A stretch of 9,207 nucleotides of DNA, from NCBI GenBank assembly GCA_025924435.1, contig JAICIL010000176.1, positions 1 to 9,207 on the forward strand. Reading direction: 5' to 3'. Under the pieces are notes generated by a model that did not search any database, had not been told where the DNA came from, and saw nothing but the letters and a program-made list of their open reading frames with translations. This stretch comes from Chloroflexia bacterium. GTDB lineage: Bacteria; Chloroflexota; Chloroflexia; Thermomicrobiales; JALYUS01. A program made the position numbers and the translations under genes. Each line of letters begins with the position of its first letter. Positions within the stretch are counted from its first letter, which is position 1. Positions 1-6,570 of the stretch are shown here, in pieces.

Positions 1-3
1 GAA

Positions 4-60
4 TGGCGAGAATGGGCGTGATGCAGCAGGGTTCGTGCTGCGTCACGCCCATTCTCGCCA
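4..60 (-). terminator. 25-bp hairpin just downstream of ftsH, possible terminator
   Basis: Bases 4-28 and 36-60 are inverted copies of each other over 25 positions, with a 7-base loop (29-35). The only imperfection is the 22/42 pair, which is G.U if read on the plus strand and A.C on the minus strand. The hairpin begins 10 bases after the ftsH stop codon, where a terminator would be expected. The T-run needed to confirm an intrinsic terminator would lie beyond base 1 and cannot be seen. The stem is longer than most single-gene terminators, so it could also be a bidirectional terminator serving a convergent gene outside the window, or a mobile palindrome. The hairpin is seen directly; its role is inferred. 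Confidence 0.55.
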
Positions 61-70
61 AACAGAAACG

Positions 71-2059
71 TCAGGCGACGCCGGGGGCGTTGCGGAACCG
101 CGGTGGCGGCGTCTGGCCGTTGCTGGCGGGCTTGGGCGCGGCGGGGTTCGGCTGCTGATTCTGCGCCTTCTGCTCGGCGGCGAGGATGGCGGCGGCGACC
201 GCATCCTTCGCGCGCTGGGGGATCACGTAGTTCGGCGAGGGCTTCGGCTCGTGGAAGAACTCCTCGATCTCGTCGCCGTCAACGGTCTCCTTTTCGAGCA
301 GCAGCGCGGAAATCTGGTGCAATTGCTCCATGTAGGTCGTCAGCACCTGCCGCGCCCTCTCGTACCCCTCCTCGACCAGTTTGCGCACTTCCTTGTCAAT
401 CTGGAAGGCGACATCGTCCGAGTAGTTGCGGTGCTCGCCGATGTCCCGGCCGAGAAAGACCATCTCCTCGCGCTTGCCGTACTGGATCGGCCCCAGTTCC
501 TTGCTCATGCCGTACTCGGTGACCATCTTCCGCGCGAGGTTCGTCACCTGCTCGATGTCGTTGGACGCGCCGGTGCTCACTTCCTGGAAGACGAGTTCCT
601 CGGTGACGTGGCCGCCGAGCGCGTAGGCGAGCCGGTCCTTGAACTGCGCCTTCGTCCAGAAGAAGCGGTCCTCGTCCGGCAGGATGCGGGTGTAGCCGCC
701 CATCATCCCGCGCGCGACGATGCTGATCTTATGGACCGGATCGGCGTTCGCCAGCACCCGCGCGACGAGCGCGTGCCCCGCCTCGTGATAGGCGGTCATG
801 ATCCGCTCGCGCTCGCTGATCAACCGGCTCTTGCGCTGCGGACCGGCGATCACGCGGTCAATCGCCTCGGCGACCTCGTCGCGGCCGATCACCTTGAGGT
901 TGCGGCGGGCCGCGAGGATCGCCGCCTCATTGACGAGGTTTTCGAGGTCCGCGCCGGAGAAACCGGGCGTCTGGCGGGCGATCTCCTCCAGCGTCACCGG
1001 CTCGTCAATCGGCTTGCCGCGCGTGTGCACTTCGAGGATCGCCTGACGGCCCCGAATATCCGGGTTGTCCAGGATCACCTGGCGGTCGAACCGCCCCGGC
1101 CGCAGCAGCGCGGGGTCGAGCACGTCGGGGCGGTTCGTCGCGGCGATGACGATGATGTTCGTGCTGCTGTCAAACCCGTCCATCTCGACGAGGATCTGGT
1201 TCAAAGTCTGCTCGCGCTCGTCGTGGCTGCCGCCGAGGCCCGCGCCGCGCTGGCGGCCGACCGCGTCAATCTCGTCAACGAAGATGATGCAGGGCGCGTT
1301 GCGCTTCGCCTGATCGAAGAGATCGCGCACGCGCGACGCGCCGACGCCGACGAACATCTCGACGAACTCCGAGCCGGAGATCGAGAAGAAGGGGACGCCC
1401 GCCTCACCGGCCACCGCGCGCGAGAGCAGCGTCTTGCCGGTGCCGGGGGGGCCGACGAGCAGCACGCCGCGCGGGATGCGCGCGCCGAGCGCCGCGAATT
1501 TGTCCGGGTATTTGAGGAACTCGACCACTTCCGCCAGTTCCTGCTTCGCCTCGTCCACGCCCGCGACATCCGTGAAGGTCACGGTCGGGCGGTTGCCGGT
1601 GAACATGCGGGCGCGGCTCTTGCCGAAGGACATCGCCTGGTTGTTCGAGCCTTGCGCCTGCCGCATCATGAAGACGAGGATGCCGACCAGAAAGAGGGTC
1701 GGCAACAGGAAGCCGAGCGTGCCGAGCCAGCTACCCCACTGGCTCGCGCCCTTCGCCGCGATGGTGGGGAACTGCTCCGGCGGGATGCCGTTGTCCTTCA
1801 GGATTTCGTAGATCGAACTGTTGTCCGGCAGGCGGACGCTTTTCTTCGTGCTGTCCCGGTACTCCACTTCGGCATTGCTGCTGCCGTTGGTGGTCGTGAT
1901 TTTGGCGACGCGATTTCCCTTCACATCGGTGATGACCTGGCCGATGTCTATGGACTTGTTGCCGCCGGGGCTTTGCACAACCGTGAACCAGAGGGCGATG
2001 ACCGCGACAATGATAATCAGGTACACGAGGCTGTTTTTCAGCCACTTATTTTCACTCAT
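71..2059 (-). CDS. ftsH: ATP-dependent zinc metalloprotease FtsH
   Basis: FtsH is a membrane-anchored hexameric AAA+ protease that unfolds and degrades misfolded membrane proteins and short-lived regulators. The 662-residue product shows the full layout. There is a membrane segment at about 9-29, an extracytoplasmic domain at about 30-108 and a second membrane segment at about 111-132. The AAA+ module has Walker A GPPGTGKT (203-210), pore loop FVGVG (236-240), Walker B IIFVDEID (258-265) and a second region of homology at about 306-323 with arginines at 320 and 323. The protease domain has HEAGH (425-429), with D501 as the likely third zinc ligand. The tail after about 605 is rich in Pro, Ala and Gln. 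An in-frame TTG lies one codon upstream, but GGAGG ends 7 bases before the ATG at 2059, so the ATG is preferred. It is last in the tilS-hpt-ftsH series. No defects are seen. Confidence 0.97.
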   Translation of the reverse strand: MSENKWLKNSLVYLIIIVAVIALWFTVVQSPGGNKSIDIGQVITDVKGNRVAKITTTNGSSNAEVEYRDSTKKSVRLPDNSSIYEILKDNGIPPEQFPTIAAKGASQWGSWLGTLGFLLPTLFLVGILVFMMRQAQGSNNQAMSFGKSRARMFTGNRPTVTFTDVAGVDEAKQELAEVVEFLKYPDKFAALGARIPRGVLLVGPPGTGKTLLSRAVAGEAGVPFFSISGSEFVEMFVGVGASRVRDLFDQAKRNAPCIIFVDEIDAVGRQRGAGLGGSHDEREQTLNQILVEMDGFDSSTNIIVIAATNRPDVLDPALLRPGRFDRQVILDNPDIRGRQAILEVHTRGKPIDEPVTLEEIARQTPGFSGADLENLVNEAAILAARRNLKVIGRDEVAEAIDRVIAGPQRKSRLISERERIMTAYHEAGHALVARVLANADPVHKISIVARGMMGGYTRILPDEDRFFWTKAQFKDRLAYALGGHVTEELVFQEVSTGASNDIEQVTNLARKMVTEYGMSKELGPIQYGKREEMVFLGRDIGEHRNYSDDVAFQIDKEVRKLVEEGYERARQVLTTYMEQLHQISALLLEKETVDGDEIEEFFHEPKPSPNYVIPQRAKDAVAAAILAAEQKAQNQQPNPAAPKPASNGQTPPPRFRNAPGVA

Positions 2060-2066
2060 CAACGAG

Positions 2067-2071
2067 CCTCC
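2067..2071 (-). promoter_or_regulatory. ftsH ribosome binding site
   Basis: GGAGG on the minus strand lies 7 bases before the ATG at 2059 and only 4 bases before the alternative TTG at 2062, which decides the start in favour of the ATG. A perfect 12-base palindrome (2077-2088, CGCAGCGCTGCG) lies just upstream in the leader and could form a small stem near this site. Confidence 0.7.
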
Positions 2072-2146
2072 GGCGCCGCAGCGCTGCGTGGAATGGAATC
2101 CCCCGTGAGCCGCGCGCCGATCATCATCGTGGCCACGCGACGTTTC

Positions 2147-2155
2147 ATTCTATCA
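2147..2155 (-). promoter_or_regulatory. Probable ftsH promoter (extended -10)
   Basis: The minus strand reads TGATAGAAT here, a full TGn extension followed by TAGAAT, which matches TATAAT at five of six positions. It sits in the 158-base gap between hpt and ftsH and stands out as A/T-rich in a very G/C-rich stretch. No good -35 box is present; TGTTCG at 17 bases is poor, as is typical for extended -10 promoters. Transcription would start near 2140 and give a leader of about 80 bases. This suggests ftsH can be expressed separately from tilS-hpt, which fits its stress role. The role is inferred from motif and position only. Confidence 0.5.
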
Positions 2156-2217
2156 TACGTACGGGCGCGCGAACATGGAGCGGCGCGCGCTGAAAGGCGC
2201 GCGACCCCGAGGTGCGT

Positions 2218-2781
2218 TCAAATTGCGGAGGGATCGAGGACGCCGACGAACGGCAACTGCCGGTACAGCCCGGCATAATCGAGCCCGTATCCGATGACGA
2301 AGGCGTTGGGGATCGTGAAGCCGATGTAATCGAGCGCCACATTGGTCTCCCGCCGCTCCTTCTTATCGAGTAGCACACAAGTGCGCAGGGACGCGGGTTC
2401 GCGCGCGCGCAGCAGGCTCTGCAAGTAGGCGAGGGTCAGCCCGCTGTCCACGATGTCCTCGACGATAATCAGGTCGCGCCCCGTCACCTCGCTGTTGAGG
2501 TCCTTCAGGATGCGGACGACGCCGGTGGATTCCGTCCCCGCGCCGTACGACGAGATCGCCATGAACTCTATCTCGACGGGTATCGCCAACTTGCGGATGA
2601 GATCGGCCATGAAGATCGTCGCGCCAGTCAGGACGCCGACCAATACGGGGACGCGCCCCGCGTAATCCCGGTCAATCGCGTGGGCAAGATCGGCGACCTT
2701 CCCCTGGATCATCTCCTCGGTGAGCAGGACCGTCATCGGCATGCTCGCCGTCCCCGGTACCGGCGGTTTCCCGTCTGCCAT
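2218..2781 (-). CDS. hpt: Hypoxanthine phosphoribosyltransferase
   Basis: This purine-salvage enzyme joins hypoxanthine or guanine to PRPP to form IMP or GMP in the cytosol. The 187-residue product has the type I phosphoribosyltransferase signature LIIVEDIVDSGLTL (104-117), with the acidic pair E108/D109 binding the PRPP ribose. It also has the LTGA loop (51-54), the SSYG flexible loop (77-80) and K140 in LLDKKERR, at the position of the purine-contacting lysine. Length is normal for the family (about 180). The ATG at 2781 is chosen because AAAGGA (2798-2793) lies 11 bases upstream. A GTG at 2790 would add three residues but leaves only 2 bases after that motif. The gene begins 24 bases after the tilS stop, so the two are probably co-transcribed. 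Some residues before about 17 may be extra, since two further ATGs occur at residues 14 and 16. Confidence 0.94.
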   Translation of the reverse strand: MADGKPPVPGTASMPMTVLLTEEMIQGKVADLAHAIDRDYAGRVPVLVGVLTGATIFMADLIRKLAIPVEIEFMAISSYGAGTESTGVVRILKDLNSEVTGRDLIIVEDIVDSGLTLAYLQSLLRAREPASLRTCVLLDKKERRETNVALDYIGFTIPNAFVIGYGLDYAGLYRQLPFVGVLDPSAI

Positions 2782-2805
2782 CCTCGCCACGATCCTTTCG
2801 TTTGC

Positions 2806-4314
2806 CTACGCATCCCGACGGGTCACAAGGCCGATGTGCGTCGCGGTCGCCCCGGTGGCGGCGAACTCCGCGCCGACCGTGTGGCCGATCACCCACGCAA
2901 TCGTATCGTTGACGACGAGGAGCGGCAACCGATCGCGCACCGGCGCGGGCACGCCGCGCGCGCGCAGATACGTCCGCAGCAGCAGTGGACGGTCGCCGCC
3001 GGGTGGCCAGAAACGATCCGTGGGGGCGCGATTCCGAACGATTGCGCGATACCCCTCCGGCAGTTGCAGCGGCATGGCGACCGCATCGTTCCCGCCGTCG
3101 GCCCGCGACATCCGGTGTGCGGGCACGAGACGAAACGCATAGGCCGCGACGGAGGGATCGGGCAATCCGAACCGGACCGTCGCATCGCCACGGAGGGTCT
3201 GTGCGCCCTGATAGAGCGGAAAGCGCCGGGACGCCGCCGTGTGTACCCATCGGGATACCGCATCGTCGGAGCCGAGAATGAGGCGTCCGAAGGCGAGCGC
3301 GCATGCCACGCCACCGTACCGCCGGATCGCAGTTGAAGTCGTCGCGGCGGCGTGCCGCTGCATCGCATCCACATCGGCGGCACGTGGCGCGCCGCCGATC
3401 AGTCGCTGCATCGCCGCGCGCAGGACACGCCGCCGGATCGCGATGTGCTCGGACAGAAACGCGGCATGGTCGAGCGTGGCGCACGACGGCTCGAACCGGC
3501 CATCGCACCGCGCCGTCGCCGCCGCGGTTTCCGCCGCCAGGAACGCCGCGTCCTCGCGGATGGTGTCCGCGGCCCGCGCCAGCACGACGGCGATGTCGGG
3601 GTTGCGCTCGCCGAGCGCCGGGAGGATCGCGCGCCGCAGCCAGTTCCGCGTGTAGCGCACGTCGTCGTTCGTCGGGTCGCTCGCTACGGCGAGGCCGTGC
3701 GCCGCGCAATAGGCGACCGTCTCTTCGCGCCGCACGGAGAGCAGCGGGCGGACAACGCGCAGATGATACCCGCTCCCGTCGCTCGCACGACCGGCGACGG
3801 GAGCGGGCGGCACGACGCGCGCGGTATCCGCGCCCATGCCGCCGAGACCGTCCACGCCCGCGCCGCGCAGGAGATGGAGCAGCACCGTCTCGGCCTGGTC
3901 GTCGAGGGTATGGCCGGTCAAGACCGCATCGGCGCACATTTCATCCGCCACCGCCGCCAGCGCGCGGTACCGTGCATCGCGCATCTCCGCTTCCGAGGGA
4001 GTGCTATCATCACCCATACGCCGAAGGTCGAGCGAGACGATGCGACATGCGAGGCCGAGCCGTGCCGCCGTCGCGCGGACGGCGTCGGCGTCCCGCGCGT
4101 CATCCGCACGGACGCCGTGCCGTACATGGCAGACGGCGACCCGCCAATCCGCCCGGCGCGCGACCGTCGCGACCGCATGGAGGAGACAGGTACTGTCCGC
4201 GCCGCCGGAACACGCCACGAGGATGTTGGAGACCGCCGCGCGCGCGACGGCGGACCGCACGGCGGCATGGATGCGCTCGGTCAGGCGGTTGGCGGATTGC
4301 GGGCGATCGGGCAT
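2806..4314 (-). CDS. tilS: tRNA(Ile)-lysidine synthetase TilS
   Basis: TilS uses ATP and lysine to convert C34 of the CAU-anticodon tRNA-Ile2 to lysidine, changing both codon reading (AUG to AUA) and charging (Met to Ile). It is normally essential. The 502-residue product has an N-type ATP-pyrophosphatase domain (about 28-215) with the PP-loop SGGADST (36-42) and the GHTLDDQAET motif (134-143), then a central helical region and a TilS C-terminal domain (about 425-500, with LPLLVVNDTIAWVIGH). HVRHGVR (63-69) carries Arg where HVNHG is usual. The ATG at 4314 is the only start between the tRNA 3' end and the PP-loop domain that fits. No clear Shine-Dalgarno motif precedes it. It follows a CAU tRNA by 26 bases and precedes hpt, the classical tilS-hpt-ftsH order. 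Confidence 0.94.
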   Translation of the reverse strand: MPDRPQSANRLTERIHAAVRSAVARAAVSNILVACSGGADSTCLLHAVATVARRADWRVAVCHVRHGVRADDARDADAVRATAARLGLACRIVSLDLRRMGDDSTPSEAEMRDARYRALAAVADEMCADAVLTGHTLDDQAETVLLHLLRGAGVDGLGGMGADTARVVPPAPVAGRASDGSGYHLRVVRPLLSVRREETVAYCAAHGLAVASDPTNDDVRYTRNWLRRAILPALGERNPDIAVVLARAADTIREDAAFLAAETAAATARCDGRFEPSCATLDHAAFLSEHIAIRRRVLRAAMQRLIGGAPRAADVDAMQRHAAATTSTAIRRYGGVACALAFGRLILGSDDAVSRWVHTAASRRFPLYQGAQTLRGDATVRFGLPDPSVAAYAFRLVPAHRMSRADGGNDAVAMPLQLPEGYRAIVRNRAPTDRFWPPGGDRPLLLRTYLRARGVPAPVRDRLPLLVVNDTIAWVIGHTVGAEFAATGATATHIGLVTRRDA

Positions 4315-4340
4315 GGAATTGATCTTCGATGAGGGGAGGA

Positions 4341-4415
4341 TGGTGCCGACGGCGGGATTCGAACCTGCGACCAAGGGCTTATGAGTCCCCTGCTCTGCCT
4401 CTGAGCTACGTCGGC
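4341..4415 (-). tRNA. tRNA with anticodon CAU, probably elongator Met (Ile2 not excluded)
   Basis: The minus strand folds as a 75-base tRNA. The acceptor stem GCCGACG/CGTCGGC is perfect, followed by T8 A9 and D stem GCTC/GAGC. The anticodon loop is CTCATAA (CAU, plus-strand bases 4381-4383), the T loop is TTCGAAT, the discriminator is A73, and CCA is encoded at 4343-4341. Two stem positions do not pair: A31.G39 next to the anticodon loop and A51.C63 in the T stem. From memory, E. coli elongator tRNA-Met also carries A51.C63. The A5-U68 pair here matches E. coli tRNA-Met rather than the C4-G69/C5-G68 pairs that TilS prefers, so elongator Met is the better guess. The initiator type is unlikely because 1-72 is paired and the anticodon stem lacks three G-C pairs at its base. 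It heads the tilS transcript. Confidence 0.85.
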
Positions 4416-4437
4416 ACGCGATCAATTGTGCACGCGA

Positions 4438-4466
4438 AATGTAGCATCAGCCGCGGGCATCGTCAA
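4438..4466 (-). promoter_or_regulatory. Sigma-70-type promoter for the tRNA-tilS-hpt unit
   Basis: The minus strand has TTGACG (4466-4461), a 17-base spacer and TACATT (4443-4438). These match the -35 and -10 consensus at five and four of six positions with ideal spacing. Transcription would start near 4431, about 16 bases before the mature tRNA 5' end, which is typical for a tRNA gene. No other promoter of this quality is visible upstream of tilS, so tilS and hpt probably depend on it. Confidence 0.75.
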
Positions 4467-4478
4467 GATGATGCCCGC
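4453..4478 (-). promoter_or_regulatory. Inverted repeat overlapping the tRNA-tilS promoter, possible operator
   Basis: GCGGGCATC (4453-4461) and GATGCCCGC (4470-4478) are perfect 9-bp inverted copies separated by 8 bases. The pair straddles the -35 box (4461-4466) and enters the spacer. No T-run follows on either strand, so it is unlikely to be a terminator. A dimeric repressor bound here would block RNA polymerase. The dyad is seen directly; a regulatory role is inferred. A gene-end hairpin is ruled out because no gene ends here. Confidence 0.4.
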
Positions 4479-4630
4479 CTTGGGCTTGGGTGGATCGGGC
4501 GGGATGAGCGGGGCGATTGTCTTCCGGAGTTCGTCGCCGACCGGTTCTTTCTTCTCCATCTCTCCGCGATATCGGCATCCATGTTCCATGCCACGCTCTT
4601 GCGAGTGGCTCCGAAGCCCCGCGATGCGCG

Positions 4631-4665
4631 TATCACCATCTACCCATAGGATGGGGGCTGTGATA
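4631..4665 (+). promoter_or_regulatory. Nested dyad upstream of the hpa-type genes, possible operator
   Basis: TATCAC (4631-4636) pairs with GTGATA (4660-4665). Inside it CCCAT (4643-4647) pairs with ATGGG (4651-4655). The two dyads share nearly the same centre (4648 and 4649). The site lies 42 bases before the first ATG of the plus-strand block, where an aromatic-responsive repressor could act. No convincing -35/-10 pair was found in 4480-4700; TAGGAT (4647-4652) and TGATAGCCT (4661-4669) are weak -10 candidates within or beside the dyad. Short arms make chance occurrence possible. Confidence 0.3.
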
Positions 4666-4694
4666 GCCTACGATCATCTACCGCGCCGCTTCTC

Positions 4695-4701
4695 AAGGAG
4701 G
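4695..4701 (+). promoter_or_regulatory. Ribosome binding site of the DapA-family gene
   Basis: AAGGAGG, a near-perfect Shine-Dalgarno sequence, ends 6 bases before the ATG at 4708. It fixes the start there, although the reading frame stays open upstream to 4426. Confidence 0.85.
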
Positions 4702-4707
4702 CTAGAG

Positions 4708-5628
4708 ATGGATGTTTCCCGGCTCCGCGGCTCGATCGTCCCGATCATCACGCCCTTCGATGACGGCGGGCAGATTGACGAGGGCACCCTCGAACGGCTG
4801 ATTGATTGGCAGATCGCCAGCGGCAGCCACGGCATCTCCGTCACCGGGACGACGGGCGAGCCGAGCGCGCTCTCGCTCGACGAGCGGCGCCGGATGCTCG
4901 ACCTCGGCAAGGCCGCCGTCGCTGGCCGGGTGCCGTTCGTCCCCGCCACCGGCACGAACAATATTGACGAGACGACGGATCTGACGAAGTATGCGGAACG
5001 GCTCGGCGTGGACGCGGCCCTGGTGATCGTGCCGTACTACAACCGCCCGTCGCAGGAGGGGCTGTTCCGCTATTTCCGCGCCGTGGCGGAGCGCGTGGAC
5101 CTGCCGATCATCATCTACAACATCCCCGGCCGCACCGCGACGAACATGGCCCCGGAGACGATGGCGCGCCTGCGCGAGGCATGCCCGAACATCGTCGGCG
5201 TCAAGGAGTCGAACAAGGATTTCGAGCACACGAGCAAGGTGCTGCACACCTGCGGGCGCGATTTCCTCGTCTACAGCGGCATCGAACTCCTCTGCTACCC
5301 GATGCTGGCGATCGGCGGCGTCGGGCATGTGAGCGCGACCGCGAATATCCTGCCGCGCGAGGTCGCCGCGCTCTACGATCTCGTCGTCGCCGGGCGGTGG
5401 CAGGAGGCGATTGATCTCCACTACCGCCTCCTGCCGCTCAACGAGGCGCTCTTCCTCGAAACGAATCCCGGCCCGCTGAAGTGGGCGATGGGCGAACTCG
5501 GCTGGATCGCGCCAAACTATCGCCTCCCCCTCTGCGAGCCGTCGCCCCCCAATCAGGAGCGCATCCGCGCCGCGCTCGCCCGGTACGATCTCGCGAACGC
5601 GCCCGTCGCCGGGGCGGTGCGCCGATGA
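4708..5628 (+). CDS. DapA-family class I aldolase/lyase in the homoprotocatechuate cluster
   Basis: The 306-residue product is a complete dihydrodipicolinate-synthase-family TIM barrel, which works through a Schiff base with pyruvate or a pyruvate-yielding substrate. The catalytic set is intact: GTTGE with T48/T49, Y111 (PYYNRP), Y137 and R142 in IYNIPGRT, and the Schiff-base lysine K166 in VGVKES. All lie 4-5 residues beyond their E. coli DapA positions. The usual SGDD/SGND loop is replaced by SGIELL (190-195). The stop codon overlaps the next gene start (ATGA), so the gene is translationally coupled to HpaG. Two readings remain. It may be the aldolase that splits 2,4-dihydroxyhept-2-ene-1,7-dioate (replacing HpaI), which the context and the altered loop favour, or an ordinary lysine-pathway DapA. 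The family is certain; the substrate is inferred. Confidence 0.9.
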   Translation: MDVSRLRGSIVPIITPFDDGGQIDEGTLERLIDWQIASGSHGISVTGTTGEPSALSLDERRRMLDLGKAAVAGRVPFVPATGTNNIDETTDLTKYAERLGVDAALVIVPYYNRPSQEGLFRYFRAVAERVDLPIIIYNIPGRTATNMAPETMARLREACPNIVGVKESNKDFEHTSKVLHTCGRDFLVYSGIELLCYPMLAIGGVGHVSATANILPREVAALYDLVVAGRWQEAIDLHYRLLPLNEALFLETNPGPLKWAMGELGWIAPNYRLPLCEPSPPNQERIRAALARYDLANAPVAGAVRR

Positions 5629-6395
5629 AGATCGCGCGATTCGTCGCGGGTGGCCGCATCCACACCGGCACCGTCGCGGACGGCGGCCGCCCCGTGGATG
5701 CGCAGGGCCGCGTCTACGCCGCCGACGCCGTGACGTGGCTGCCGCCCGTCGTGCCGCCGAAGGTCGTCGGCCTCGCCCTGAACTACGCGGATCACGCCGC
5801 CGAGTTGAACAAGGTGGACTTGCCGGACGAACTCGCCGCGCCGCCCGTGCCCGCGCTCTTCTTCAAGCCGCTCACGTCGCTGACCGGCAACGGCGCGCCG
5901 ATTGTCTACCCGGACGGCGCGCAATTCATGCACTACGAGGGCGAACTCGCCGTCGTCCTCGGCCGCAGCGGGCGGAAAATCCGCCAGGGCGACGCGATGG
6001 ACTACATCAAGGGGTACACCATCGCGAACGATGTGACGGTGCGCGATTTCGTGCAGAACTTCTACCGTCCGCCGGTCAAGGCGAAGGGATTCGACTCCTT
6101 CGGCCCGCTCGGCCCGTGGATGGTGACGGCGGACGAATTTGGCGACCCGGCGAATGTCACGGTGCAGACGTTCGTCAATGGGGAGTTGCGGCAGGAAGGC
6201 AACACGCAATTCTTCATCAATTCCATCCCGGCAATCATCGAGTACGTCTCGGAGTTTATGACGCTCGAAGAGAACGATGTGCTGCTCACTGGCACGCCGA
6301 AGGGCATCTCGGCCATCCATCCCGGCGACCATATCCGCATCGAGATTGACCGCATCGGCGCGCTCGAAAACCCGGTCGTGGCCGAAAGCGATTGA
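5625..6395 (+). CDS. hpaG: FAH-family HpaG-type isomerase/decarboxylase
   Basis: This is a fumarylacetoacetate-hydrolase-fold enzyme of 256 residues. In this pathway HpaG decarboxylates 5-oxopent-3-ene-1,2,5-tricarboxylate and/or isomerises 2-hydroxyhepta-2,4-diene-1,7-dioate. The metal site is E105 and E107 (HYEGELAVVLGR) and D136 (ANDVTVRD). LTGTPKG (221-227) and GLALNY (49-54) are family hallmarks, and FFKP (79-82) lines the pocket. The start ATG at 5625 overlaps the upstream stop by four bases; the frame is open further upstream, but that part overlaps the DapA-family gene. Only one FAH domain is present, whereas E. coli HpaG is a two-domain fusion, so this protein may perform one or both activities. 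Its TGA stop lies within the end of an inverted-repeat element. A general FAH-family hydrolase is the alternative. Confidence 0.9.
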   Translation: MKIARFVAGGRIHTGTVADGGRPVDAQGRVYAADAVTWLPPVVPPKVVGLALNYADHAAELNKVDLPDELAAPPVPALFFKPLTSLTGNGAPIVYPDGAQFMHYEGELAVVLGRSGRKIRQGDAMDYIKGYTIANDVTVRDFVQNFYRPPVKAKGFDSFGPLGPWMVTADEFGDPANVTVQTFVNGELRQEGNTQFFINSIPAIIEYVSEFMTLEENDVLLTGTPKGISAIHPGDHIRIEIDRIGALENPVVAESD

Positions 6396-6544
6396 ACCGC
6401 AAAGGCGCAAAGAACGCAGAGAGCGCAAAGGGGGAAGAAAGATAGGTACAGGGAGGGAAATGGGATAGCGCCACGACCAATCTGAGCGTCCATTTCCTTT
6501 CAACATCCCTCGTTCTTTGCGTTCTTTGCGCCTTTGCGGTTCAA
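6392..6544. repeat. Inverted-repeat element between hpaG and hpaE (27-bp perfect arms)
   Basis: Bases 6392-6418 and 6518-6544 are perfect 27-bp inverted copies. The left arm continues as a run of gcaaag/gcagag words at 6399, 6407, 6416 and 6425. A second nested pair (GGAAATGG and CCATTTCC) lies in the 99-base middle, so the whole may fold as one imperfect hairpin. The left end includes the hpaG stop codon, and the right end stops 12 bases before the core of the hpaE ribosome binding site. The left 38 bases (6393-6430) match 8094-8131 at 34 positions. Elements of this gcaaag type are known to be scattered in many genomes and produce spurious Arg/Lys-rich ORFs. There is no coding capacity of its own and no clear target duplication. 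Confidence 0.9.
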
Positions 6545-6555
6545 ATGGTTTGGCA

Positions 6556-6563
6556 AAAGGAGG
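6556..6563 (+). promoter_or_regulatory. hpaE ribosome binding site
   Basis: AAAGGAGG ends 7 bases before the ATG at 6571 and fixes that start. The longer open frame from 6517 would begin inside the inverted-repeat element. Confidence 0.85.
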
Positions 6564-6570
6564 TACGCGC

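Noticed and set aside
2184..2203. A 7-bp GC-only hairpin after hpt as an intrinsic terminator.
   Set aside because: No T-run follows, and alternating GC dinucleotides form such stems by chance in this composition.
35..2278. A 747-codon open frame on the plus strand opposite ftsH.
   Set aside because: It is the mirror of an unmistakable ftsH in high-GC DNA, where stop codons are rare. The translation is low in complexity (Arg/Asp/Leu/Ala-rich), has no recognisable domain, and runs through the ftsH promoter into hpt.
2672..3937. A 421-codon minus-strand frame overlapping tilS and hpt.
   Set aside because: It is an out-of-frame reading of tilS, Arg-rich and without motifs; tilS and hpt in their own frames have intact catalytic motifs.
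3303..4332. Long plus-strand frames (326-339 codons) opposite tilS.
   Set aside because: They are Arg/Pro-rich shadows of tilS with no domain and no good ribosome binding site.
4426..4707. A 94-residue N-terminal extension of the DapA-family protein.
   Set aside because: The extension resembles no DapA sequence, would overlap the promoter region of the tRNA, and AAGGAGG fixes the start at 4708.
6517..6570. An 18-residue N-terminal extension of HpaE.
   Set aside because: It would start inside the repeat arm and has no ribosome binding site, whereas AAAGGAGG precedes the ATG at 6571.
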